Origin: Agrococcus casei LMG 22410
GTDB taxonomy: Bacteria > Actinomycetota > Actinomycetes > Actinomycetales > Microbacteriaceae
DNA length: 64,000 bases
Assembly: GCF_900163565.1 (NCBI RefSeq)
Contig: NZ_FUHU01000044.1
Location: 62,001 to 126,000 of the forward strand
Direction of reading: 5' to 3'
Part shown: positions 48,992-56,855 of the stretch, piece after piece
Position numbering within the stretch: the stretch's first letter is position 1
Layout of the letters: each line of letters opens with the position of its first letter
Notes under the pieces: generated by a model
What the model was told of the DNA's origin: nothing
Databases searched by the model: none
What the model saw: the letters and a program-made list of their open reading frames with translations, nothing else
Program-made: the position numbers and the translations under genes

Positions 48992-51541
48992 ATGACTGCG
49001 CGTAAATTCAAGCCAGGCAGCCTGATCAGCAACTTCCTGGGCCTCATCGGCTTCAGTGTTGCCGCGGGCCTGCTCGTCGCTGCCACCATCACACCGGGAC
49101 TCGCTGTGACTGCTGCTGCGACGACCAGTGGCCTCGATCTCTTCAGTGCTCTGCCAGCCTACGCAACGATCAACCAGCAGGTCGAGCGAAACGTCATCTA
49201 CGGCAAGAAAGACGGCAAGAACGTCGAGATCGCCCGCTTCTTCAACCAGAACCGCCAGGCTGTCGAGCTGAAGCAGGTCTCAGAGCACGCACAGAACGCC
49301 GCGATCGCAGCAGAAGACCGTCGCTACTACACGCACTCGGGCGTCGACACGCAGTCCCTCGCACGCGCTGTGCTGTCGCAGCTGGGCCTCGGAGGCGACT
49401 CGGGCGGCTCGACCCTGACGATGCAGCTGGTGCGCCAGCAGGTCATCATGGACGCCTTCCTGCGCGGCGACCAAGAGACCATCGACGAACAGCAGTCAGA
49501 GGACTACAACCGCAAGCTTCGCGAGATCAAGCTGGCCATCGGCCTCGAGCGCGAGTACACGAAGAACGAGATCCTGCTCGCCTACCTCAACATCGCCAAC
49601 TTCGGCGGCACGGTGTACGGCATCCAGGCTGCGTCGCAGGAGATCTTCGGCATCCCGGCGAAGGATCTGAACCCGGCGCAGGCGGCATCGCTCATGGCCA
49701 CCGTGAAAGAGCCGAGCACCATCTCGCTGCTGAACCCCGATAACTTCGAGGCGAACGAAGACAGACGCAACTGGATCCTGTCGCAGATGCTCGCCGAGGA
49801 CTACATCACCCAAGACGAGTACGACGAGTACTCCGCCATTCCCGTCGACGACGAGTACGTCAACTACTCCCCGTCGCCAAGCGGCTGCATCGCCGGCTAC
49901 GAGTCGGCTCGCTACTTCTGCGACTACGTGCAGCACGTGCTGAAGCAGGACCAGGTCTACGGTCAGCACATCTTCGGCACGAGCTCAGAGGCCAACCTCC
50001 AGGCGCTCGATCAGGGCGGCTACAAGATCTACACCTCGATCGACCTCGAGCTGAACGACCAGGTCACAGAAGACCTGCGCGAAGTCGTTCCGCAGGACGA
50101 GACCCGATGGCAGTCGGGTGGCGCCGTGAGCATGCTCGAAGTCGGCACTGGGCGCATCCTCGCGATGGCTCAGAACAAGGAGTATGACAACCGAGAAGAT
50201 GCCCCGAACACCGGAACAGGCATCAACTTCAACACGACATATCCGTACGGAGGGTCGACCGGATTCCAGCCGGGCTCGACCTACAAGATCTTCACGCTCG
50301 CCGAGTGGATCGCCTCCGGCCACAGCGTGAACGAGTCAGTCGACGCAAGCAATAAGCCACGAATGATCACGGTCAACGGGCAGCCGTACGGCGAATCGTA
50401 CGACGTGCTGAACTACAACCGCGACATGAACTACGGCAACCAGACCGCCACACAGATCATGGTGAAGTCGCTCAACACCGGCACCATCGAGATGGCATCC
50501 CGACTCGACCTCGTCGACATCCAGGCAACAGCGAGCGCCATGGGCATCAAGCCGGCCGCCGACCCAGGCGGCGATCTCGAGCTCGTGCCCTCCGCCCTCA
50601 TCGGCGGAAGCCAGGGCATCGCGCCGCTGTCGATGGCCGAGGCCATCCAGACCGTCGCGAACGACGGTGTGCACTGCGACCCGATGGCAATCGACAAGAT
50701 CAAGGACCGCGAAGGCAATGAGATCCCGGTGCCGCCGCAGAACTGCGAGCGCGCCATCGAGTCGAAGACCGCAACCGCCATGCAGCACGTGCTGCAGCAG
50801 GTCACGGCCGGAAACAGCGAGAACAACCCCAACGTCGCCGAGCCGATCATCTCGAAGACCGGTACCGCTGAGAACTCCGAGCAGCTTTGGATCATCGGGG
50901 CAAGCCCCAAGGTCGCCACTGCAGTCTGGACCGGAAACATCCAGGGCAACCAGGTGCTGATCGACCTCTGGAACAACCCGCAGCGCGTGTTCCGACCCGC
51001 GATGCAGGCAGCCGTGAGCCTCTACCCCGGTGGCGAGTTCAAGGAAGCCGACGCCGAGACCCTCATGGGCGACGCATCGCCGCTTGAGGACGTGACCGGC
51101 ATGAAGGTCAACGACGCCAAGAAGGAGCTCGAAGACGCCGGCTACGAGAACGTCTCGATCGGCGACGAGGTCGAGGGCTCGAACCCGAAGGGCACCGTCG
51201 AGTACACGGCCCCCGGTCAGGGAACCCCGGTCTCGAAGCAGACCCCGATCACCATCTACCCCTCTGACGGTTCGAAGACCGACGAGGATGACGATGAGGC
51301 CGAGAGCGACGGGTCTGTGTGGCCCGACATCGTCGGCATGCAGTACTCCGAGGCGCAGAGCGCCATCGACGGGGCCGGATTCAGCAGGGCGAACATTCAG
51401 ATCACCTGGTATCCGGGCAACGAGGGTCAACGCTGTCAGGTGCTGGCCCAGAACCCGGCCGCCGGCAGCAGCGCTAGCCCAGGCGACCCGATCTCGGTGG
51501 TGCTCGGAGGCAACTCCGACGGCACTGCTGCCAGCTGCTGA
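48992..51541 (+). CDS. Class A penicillin-binding protein with two PASTA domains
   Basis: An 849-residue bifunctional cell-wall synthase: a cytoplasmic stub and one membrane helix (about 12-45), a GT51 glycosyltransferase domain with catalytic Glu in AAIAAEDRRYYTHSGVD (about 105) and the transpeptidase domain with Ser in PGSTYKIFTLAEW (about 429), SLN-type VKSLNTGT and SKTGTAENS (about 622). Two PASTA repeats (about 690-760 and 775-848), separated by an acidic linker, bind uncrosslinked muropeptides. It polymerises and crosslinks lipid II. It is followed at once by the metallophosphoesterase gene, like the ponA operons of other actinobacteria. Confidence 0.94.
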   Translation: MTARKFKPGSLISNFLGLIGFSVAAGLLVAATITPGLAVTAAATTSGLDLFSALPAYATINQQVERNVIYGKKDGKNVEIARFFNQNRQAVELKQVSEHAQNAAIAAEDRRYYTHSGVDTQSLARAVLSQLGLGGDSGGSTLTMQLVRQQVIMDAFLRGDQETIDEQQSEDYNRKLREIKLAIGLEREYTKNEILLAYLNIANFGGTVYGIQAASQEIFGIPAKDLNPAQAASLMATVKEPSTISLLNPDNFEANEDRRNWILSQMLAEDYITQDEYDEYSAIPVDDEYVNYSPSPSGCIAGYESARYFCDYVQHVLKQDQVYGQHIFGTSSEANLQALDQGGYKIYTSIDLELNDQVTEDLREVVPQDETRWQSGGAVSMLEVGTGRILAMAQNKEYDNREDAPNTGTGINFNTTYPYGGSTGFQPGSTYKIFTLAEWIASGHSVNESVDASNKPRMITVNGQPYGESYDVLNYNRDMNYGNQTATQIMVKSLNTGTIEMASRLDLVDIQATASAMGIKPAADPGGDLELVPSALIGGSQGIAPLSMAEAIQTVANDGVHCDPMAIDKIKDREGNEIPVPPQNCERAIESKTATAMQHVLQQVTAGNSENNPNVAEPIISKTGTAENSEQLWIIGASPKVATAVWTGNIQGNQVLIDLWNNPQRVFRPAMQAAVSLYPGGEFKEADAETLMGDASPLEDVTGMKVNDAKKELEDAGYENVSIGDEVEGSNPKGTVEYTAPGQGTPVSKQTPITIYPSDGSKTDEDDDEAESDGSVWPDIVGMQYSEAQSAIDGAGFSRANIQITWYPGNEGQRCQVLAQNPAAGSSASPGDPISVVLGGNSDGTAASC

Positions 51542-51544
51542 CGC

Positions 51545-52468
51545 ATGAGCACACCAGCAGCACGCGCAGGAGGAGCACTCCTCGGAGCCCTGGGAGGCGT
51601 CGCGATCGCGACCGCGTTCTATTCGATCGCGATCGAGCGCAAGGCCTACCGGATCCGCTTCGAAGAGCTCCCGATCCTGCCCGAGGGGTCACGGCCCATC
51701 GCGATCCTGCACCTTGCCGACATCCACTTGGCACCGTGGCAGCGTCGCACCGTCGACTGGCTGCAGGGCCTGCGCGACCTCGAGCCTGACTTCATCATCA
51801 ACACGGGCGACAGCCTCGGCCACCGCGACTCGCTGCGGCCGCTGGCTGAGGCGCTCGCACCCTTTGCGGGCATCCCCGGCGTCTTCGTGCACGGCTCGAA
51901 CGACTACTACGGCCCCACGCTCAAGAACCCGCTGCGCTACATCGGCTTTCCGCAGCTCGTGCAGGAGCGTCCCAAGCCCGAGCTCGACATCGAGTCGCTC
52001 GAGCGCATCTACAGCGCGTTCGGCTGGGTCGACCTCAACAACTCGGCAGCGAGCTTCACCGTGCGCGGCACCGAGCTGTCGCTGGTCGGAACCGGCGACG
52101 CCCACATCGACCTTGACGACATCGAGTCCGCTGAGCGGGCCCTGCAGGCGCTCCCCGCTGCCGATGTCACGCTCGGTGTGACGCATGCTCCTTACACCCA
52201 TGTACTCGACGGCCTGGCAGCACTCGGCGCGGATGCCCTGATCGCCGGACACACACACGGCGGGCAGGTGCGCATCCCCGGTGGTCCCGCCCTCACGACC
52301 AACTCCGACCTGCCGGTCGAGCACTCCGACGGACTCACCACCTGGCGAGCCGGCGGCCGCGATGTGCCGCTGCAGGTCTCGGCAGGCATCGGCACGTCGA
52401 TGCTGGCGCCGTTCAGGCTCGGCACGCCGCCCGAGGCGGTGCTCCTCACGCTGACCGCGCGCCGGTAG
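51545..52468 (+). CDS. Membrane-anchored metallophosphoesterase
   Basis: A 307-residue calcineurin-like phosphoesterase with an N-terminal hydrophobic anchor (about 9-27). Metal-binding motifs are in order: ILHLADIHLAPWQ (D-x-H), INTGDSLGHRDSL (GD-x-x), FVHGSNDYYG (GSND; usually GNHD, here Ser and Asn-Asp) and the His pair VTHAPYTHV and IAGHTHGGQVRIPG. It belongs to the YkuE group often beside PBP genes in actinobacteria. Natural substrate unknown. ATG 51545 lies 3 nt after the PBP stop, so it is cotranscribed. Confidence 0.88.
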   Translation: MSTPAARAGGALLGALGGVAIATAFYSIAIERKAYRIRFEELPILPEGSRPIAILHLADIHLAPWQRRTVDWLQGLRDLEPDFIINTGDSLGHRDSLRPLAEALAPFAGIPGVFVHGSNDYYGPTLKNPLRYIGFPQLVQERPKPELDIESLERIYSAFGWVDLNNSAASFTVRGTELSLVGTGDAHIDLDDIESAERALQALPAADVTLGVTHAPYTHVLDGLAALGADALIAGHTHGGQVRIPGGPALTTNSDLPVEHSDGLTTWRAGGRDVPLQVSAGIGTSMLAPFRLGTPPEAVLLTLTARR

Positions 52469-52471
52469 CAT
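52466..52471 (+). promoter_or_regulatory. -10 box of the murT-gatD operon
   Basis: TAGCAT ends 6 nt before ATG 52478 (leaderless geometry); its TAG is also the stop codon of the preceding gene. Confidence 0.5.
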
Positions 52472-52477
52472 CGTCCT

Positions 52478-53743
52478 ATGCCCGCGCTGCCCGTCATCAC
52501 CGGAAAACTCGCGTTCGGCGCCCTTCGCATCATGGGCCGCAGCGGCAACGCCCTGCCCGGCCTCATCGTCGAGCGTGTGTTTCCGCGCTACTTCGCGAAG
52601 GCGCTGAGCCGTCTCCCCCACGGCGTGATCGTCGTCAGCGGCACGAACGGCAAGACCACCACCACGAAGATGATCGCCACGATGCTCGCCAAGAAGCATC
52701 GCGTCGTCACCAATGACACGGGCTCGAACTTCGTGCGCGGAGCCATCGGAGCCCTCGTGCAGCAGTCGTCATGGGGCGGCAGGCTCGACGGCGACGTCGC
52801 TGTGTTCGAACTCGACGAGGCGCACGCCGTGAAGTTCGTCGAGAAGTATGCGCCGCAGCACGTGCTGCTGCTCAACGTCTCGCGTGACCAGCTCGACCGC
52901 TTCGGCGAGATCGACTACACCGCATCGCTGCTGGCCAAGGTTGCGAAGGCGGCCACCGCATCCGTCACTCTGAACTCCGATGACGAGCGACTCGCAGCGC
53001 TCGCCGGCGAACTGCAGGTGCCCGTGCACTGGTTCGCGCTGAGCGAGCCGATGCAGCAGCTGTTTCCGACCGACGAAGAGCTCTACGACGAGGTCGAGAC
53101 CCAGCCGGTTCGCGAGGGGGCGGATGCAGTGCTGCAGCAGTACGACGCGGCGTCGGGGCACACGGTCATCGACTTCGCGGGCGATGTGCGTCAGCTGACG
53201 CTGCGCACCACCGGCGCTCACAACGCCCAGAACGCGACGGCGGCCGCTGTGGCAACGATGCGCGTCGGGCTGAGCGTCGACGAGGTCTGCGCCGGCCTCG
53301 AAGAGGTCGAGCCCGCGTTCGGCCGTGGTCAGTCGTATCGCATTGCCGGTCGCGACGTGACGATGCACCTCGTGAAGAACCCTGCCGGATTCAGACAGTC
53401 GCTGCAGGCGGGACTCGCTGAGAGTCCCGACCGGGCCTGCATCATCATCAACGACGCGGATGCCGACGGCCGCGACATGTCGTGGCTGTGGGATGTGCAG
53501 TTCGACGCTCTGCGGGAGGCGGGCATCCCCGTCACGACAGGAGGGGTGCGCGCGGCTGACATGGCGGTGCGCCTGAAGTACTCCGGGGTCGACGTCGGCA
53601 GCGCCGTGAGCGAGCTCGAGAGTGTCGTCGATGCGGCGGTGCAGGCGACTCCTGCCGGCGGCAGGCTGACCGTGTTCGCCAGCTACACAGCGATGTGGGG
53701 CCTCTACCGCCACCTCGACGCACAGCATGAGGGGGCACTGTGA
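52478..53743 (+). CDS. murT: Lipid II isoglutaminyl synthase, subunit MurT
   Basis: A 421-residue Mur-ligase-like enzyme that, with GatD, amidates the alpha-carboxyl of D-Glu in lipid II. It has the ATP loop VVSGTNGKTTTTKMIATML (about 52-70), ELDEAHAVKF, the DUF1727-type C-terminal domain and IIINDADADGRDMSWLWD (about 325-342). Four Cys of a ribbon-type zinc module seen in some MurT proteins are not present in the middle region. The end overlaps gatD by 4 nt, fixing the pair. Confidence 0.92.
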   Translation: MPALPVITGKLAFGALRIMGRSGNALPGLIVERVFPRYFAKALSRLPHGVIVVSGTNGKTTTTKMIATMLAKKHRVVTNDTGSNFVRGAIGALVQQSSWGGRLDGDVAVFELDEAHAVKFVEKYAPQHVLLLNVSRDQLDRFGEIDYTASLLAKVAKAATASVTLNSDDERLAALAGELQVPVHWFALSEPMQQLFPTDEELYDEVETQPVREGADAVLQQYDAASGHTVIDFAGDVRQLTLRTTGAHNAQNATAAAVATMRVGLSVDEVCAGLEEVEPAFGRGQSYRIAGRDVTMHLVKNPAGFRQSLQAGLAESPDRACIIINDADADGRDMSWLWDVQFDALREAGIPVTTGGVRAADMAVRLKYSGVDVGSAVSELESVVDAAVQATPAGGRLTVFASYTAMWGLYRHLDAQHEGAL

Positions 53744-54453
53744 CCACGCTCAGAATCGCGCATCTGTATCCGCGCGAGATGAACATCTACGGCGACACTG
53801 GCAACCTCGTCGTGCTCCTGAAGCGTCTCGAATGGCGTGGGCTCACCGCTGAGGCGGTTGCAGTGGGGGTGGGCGACACGCTGCCCGCAGACGTCGACAT
53901 CGTGCTCGGCGGCGGCGGGCAGGATGCAGCTCAGGGCGACATCGGCGAAGACTTCGTCACCCGTTCGGCTGACCTTCGCTCCATGGCTGACGATGGTGTC
54001 GTGATGCTTGCGATCTGCGGGGCGTACCAGCTGCTCGGTCGTGAGTTTCGCACGCAGACCGGACGTGTCATCCGCGGCGCCGGCGTGCTCGACATCGAGA
54101 CGCAGGGTTCTGCGACCCGACTGATCGGCAACCATGCTGTCGACTCTGAGTGGGGTCAGCTGGTGGGCTACGAGAACCACAGCGGTCTCACGCGTCTCGG
54201 CGACGGCGTGCGCGCACTCGCAACCACCGCATCCGGCCGCGGCAACAACGGTGAAGACAGCACCGAGGGCGCGGTGCGCGACAACGTGTTCGGCACGTAC
54301 CTGCACGGGCCGCTGCTGGCGAAGAGCCCGGTGTTCGCGGACGAGCTGCTGCGCCGTGCCTTCGAGCGCCGCGCAGGTCAGGTGCTCGAACCTCTCGACG
54401 ACGCGCTCGAGCTGCAGGCAGCAGCTGTTGCGGCCAAGCGCCCCCGCACCTAG
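53740..54453 (+). CDS. gatD: Lipid II isoglutaminyl synthase, glutaminase subunit GatD
   Basis: A 237-residue class I glutamine amidotransferase supplying ammonia to MurT. It begins with LRIAHLYPREMNIYGDTGN, has the nucleophilic Cys in MLAICGAYQLLG (about 92) and catalytic His in GTYLHGPLLAKSP (about 189). GTG start overlapping the murT stop. Closely related to CobQ/CobB-like domains, but the murT partner settles the role. Confidence 0.93.
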   Translation: MTTLRIAHLYPREMNIYGDTGNLVVLLKRLEWRGLTAEAVAVGVGDTLPADVDIVLGGGGQDAAQGDIGEDFVTRSADLRSMADDGVVMLAICGAYQLLGREFRTQTGRVIRGAGVLDIETQGSATRLIGNHAVDSEWGQLVGYENHSGLTRLGDGVRALATTASGRGNNGEDSTEGAVRDNVFGTYLHGPLLAKSPVFADELLRRAFERRAGQVLEPLDDALELQAAAVAAKRPRT

Positions 54454-54454
54454 T

Positions 54455-54507
54455 TGTTGCTAATAACGCACCTGTTTGACCGTCAAACCGGTGCGTTATT
54501 CGCAACA
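54455..54507. repeat. 53-bp palindrome, copy 2 (26-bp arms)
   Basis: Arms 54455-54480 and 54482-54507 pair with two mismatches around one C; the centre is again GTTTGACCGTCAAAC, with TAACGC at the same arm position as in copy 1 (5755-5807). It lies just after gatD and before tRNA-Pro, so it may end the murT-gatD transcript. Confidence 0.85.
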
Positions 54508-54562
54508 TCTGGCGAGGTCGGGAATGCTGTAGGATAGACAGGTTGCATCCTCACGGATGCCA

Positions 54563-54639
<77 letters not shown>

Positions 54640-54666
54640 ATAGGTCGTGCATTGCGGTGCACCGTG

Positions 54667-54686
54667 AAGTGCACTATGGTGCACTT
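54667..54686. promoter_or_regulatory. Self-operator of the XRE-cupin regulator
   Basis: AAGTGCACTATGGTGCACTT is a perfect 8-bp inverted repeat (4-nt spacer) ending exactly at ATG 54687; it contains the -10 box TATGGT. A further GTGCAC lies at 54657-54662. Binding here would block its own leaderless promoter. Confidence 0.75.
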
Positions 54687-55307
54687 ATGAGCGTAGATCC
54701 CGTAGCGCTGGCCGTCGAGATCGGCCACCGCGTCAAAGCCGCAAGAACCGATCGCGGCTGGACACTCGACCAGCTGGCAGCGGCGGCAGAAGTCAGCAGA
54801 CGGATGGTCGTCAACATCGAGCAGGGCGCCACGAATCCCAGCATCGGCACCCTGTTGCGCCTCAGCGAATCGCTCGGGGTCGCGCTCGCTGAGCTCGTTG
54901 AGCCACCTCGCACAGGCGACGTGACCGTGACACGCGCTGGCGACGGCACGCTCCTCTGGCGCGGAGAACACGGCGGCACGGCGCGACTCGTCGCAAACAC
55001 CACCACTCCCGATGCGCTCGAGCTCTGGGAGTGGACTCTCGAACCGGGCGACCAGCACGAGAGCGATGCCCACATTGCATGCACTCGCGAGCTGCTGATG
55101 GTGCTCAGCGGAGAGCTCACTATTGTGCTCGACGAACAATCGACCGTGTTGCACGCTGGCGACGCCATCACCTTCAACGGCGATGTCTCGCACGTCTACG
55201 CGAACCGCGGCACCGCATCCGCAACATTCTCCATGACTGTCTTCGACCCTGAGCGTGCGAACGCCGGTCGTGGGAGTGTCGACAGCTCGGAGGCCTCACT
55301 TGGCTAA
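54687..55307 (+). CDS. XRE-family regulator with C-terminal cupin domain
   Basis: A 206-residue regulator: N-terminal helix-turn-helix (about 10-65, WTLDQLAAAAEVSRRMVVNI) and a C-terminal cupin (about 110-190, with MVLSGELTIVLDEQ and HAGDAITFNGDVSHVYAN) that binds a small ligand. Such proteins control transport or catabolic genes. It is coupled to the downstream EamA transporter (8-nt overlap), which is its likely target and may export or import the ligand. The start is fixed by the adjoining operator and -10 box. Confidence 0.88.
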   Translation: MSVDPVALAVEIGHRVKAARTDRGWTLDQLAAAAEVSRRMVVNIEQGATNPSIGTLLRLSESLGVALAELVEPPRTGDVTVTRAGDGTLLWRGEHGGTARLVANTTTPDALELWEWTLEPGDQHESDAHIACTRELLMVLSGELTIVLDEQSTVLHAGDAITFNGDVSHVYANRGTASATFSMTVFDPERANAGRGSVDSSEASLG

Positions 55308-56232
55308 CCGCATCTTCGGCGGCCTGCCGCCATGGAGTCTCGGCGTCGGCAGCATGCTCTCGATCCAGCTGAGCTTGTCGTTGTCGGTCGGAATCATCGA
55401 GATCGTCGGTCCGGCGGGCCTGGCGTGGCTGAGACTCGTCATAAGCTCGATGCTGTTTCTGCTGATCGCGCGCCCTACCCTGCGCTGGCTGCGCTCCATC
55501 AGGCGCGGCGACGTGCTGCCCGTGCTCGGGCTGGGAATAGCGACGGCGGTCATGATGGTCGGCTTCATGGGGGCCATCGAGAGGATTCCGCTCGGCACCG
55601 CTGTCGCCATTGAGTTTCTGGGCCCGCTCACCGTTGCCGCCGTTCGCAGCGGCGGAGGCAGACTGCTCGTCTGGCCGATTCTGGCTCTCGGTGGCGTGGT
55701 GCTGCTGACGGAACCGTGGGTAGGGGCCACTGATCCGCTGGGGATTCTCTACGCGGCCTGTGCGGGCGCGGGATGGGGCGCCTACGTGCTGCTGACGCAG
55801 AAGGTTGGCGACCGTTTCGGCGGCATCTCGGGGCTCGTGCTCACGATTCCCATCGCGGCAGTTGTCGTCACGCCTTTCGGCCTGCCGCAAGCCATGAACG
55901 GCCTCACCCCGATGGTGCTGCTCGGCATCGCCGGGCTTGCCGTGCTCGCTCCGACCCTGCCGTTCATCCTCGAGATGCTGGCGCTGCGTCGCATGACTCA
56001 GACAGCCTTCGGCACACTCATGGCCCTTGAGCCAGCATTCGGCGTGCTGCTGGGGCTGATCGTGCTGCATCAGATGCCGTCTTGGGTGCAGGCCATCGGC
56101 GTCTGCATCGTGGTCGTCGCCGGTGCCGGAGCTCAGCTGAAGGGCAAGCGGATGCCCGTTGAAGGCACCAGCAGCGCACTTCCGTCTTCAGACATCGACG
56201 AGCCCCTCACGGGCCCCATCCGCTTGCAGTGA
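55300..56232 (+). CDS. EamA/DMT-family transporter (RhtA-like)
   Basis: A 310-residue membrane protein with ten predicted helices in two EamA repeats (about 15-145 and 155-290). Wording such as GPAGLAWLRLVISSMLF, AIERIPLGTAVAIEFLGPL and MALEPAFGVLLGLIVL is typical of the RhtA threonine/homoserine exporter group. Start is proposed at TTG 55300, because GGAGG (55289-55293) lies 6 nt upstream and the protein then begins MANRIFGGLPPW; an upstream GTG at 55255 has no such site. It ends exactly one base before the convergent tdk stop. Confidence 0.85.
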   Translation: MANRIFGGLPPWSLGVGSMLSIQLSLSLSVGIIEIVGPAGLAWLRLVISSMLFLLIARPTLRWLRSIRRGDVLPVLGLGIATAVMMVGFMGAIERIPLGTAVAIEFLGPLTVAAVRSGGGRLLVWPILALGGVVLLTEPWVGATDPLGILYAACAGAGWGAYVLLTQKVGDRFGGISGLVLTIPIAAVVVTPFGLPQAMNGLTPMVLLGIAGLAVLAPTLPFILEMLALRRMTQTAFGTLMALEPAFGVLLGLIVLHQMPSWVQAIGVCIVVVAGAGAQLKGKRMPVEGTSSALPSSDIDEPLTGPIRLQ

Positions 56233-56850
56233 CTACCACAGCGATGGCAGCTCTGACTTTCGCTTCTCGTCGAAGTAGCACGAGGCGCAGAGCGACTCAT
56301 AGGTGACGTCTTCACCGTCAATCGCGACCTGGTCGCCGTCGAACACGAAGCGGTCGTCGACTTTGCGCCCGTTGAACATCGCTTTGCGCCCGCAACGACA
56401 GATCGTCTTGAGCTCTTCGAGCGAATGCGCAAGCTCGAGCAGCCTTGCAGAACCCGGGAACGCTCTGGTCTGGAAGTCGGTGCGAATGCCGTAGGCCAGC
56501 ACCGGCACTCCCCCGTCGACCGCCAGTTCGAGCAGCTGCTCAACCTGGTCGGGCAGCAGAAACTGCGCTTCGTCGATCAGGAGGCAGGCGACAGGGCCGT
56601 GCTCGCCTGCGGACGTTCGTTCGGATGCGCGGTCGAAGGCTTCACGGATGCGCTCGTCGGGAGTGATCACGAAGTCGACTTCGCGAGAGACCCCGAGGCG
56701 CGACACGATCTGGGTGTCGCCTTTGGTGTCGGTCGCGGGCTTCGCGAGCAGCACTCGCTGCCCACGCTCTTCGTAGTTGAACGCCGCCTGCAGCAGTCCG
56801 GTCGATTTGCCGGAGTTCATCGCTCCGTATCGAAAGTAGAGCTTGGCCAC
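56233..56850 (-). CDS. tdk: Thymidine kinase
   Basis: A 205-residue type II thymidine kinase of the salvage pathway. P-loop YGAMNSGKSTGLL (about 8-20), Walker B LLIDEAQFL (about 90), the lasso region and the zinc site (CRCGRKAMF and LCASCYF) are present. GTG start, 5 nt after the mqo stop, so the two genes are probably cotranscribed. It is convergent with the EamA gene with no gap. Confidence 0.94.
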   Translation of the reverse strand: MAKLYFRYGAMNSGKSTGLLQAAFNYEERGQRVLLAKPATDTKGDTQIVSRLGVSREVDFVITPDERIREAFDRASERTSAGEHGPVACLLIDEAQFLLPDQVEQLLELAVDGGVPVLAYGIRTDFQTRAFPGSARLLELAHSLEELKTICRCGRKAMFNGRKVDDRFVFDGDQVAIDGEDVTYESLCASCYFDEKRKSELPSLW

Positions 56851-56855
56851 GCTTC

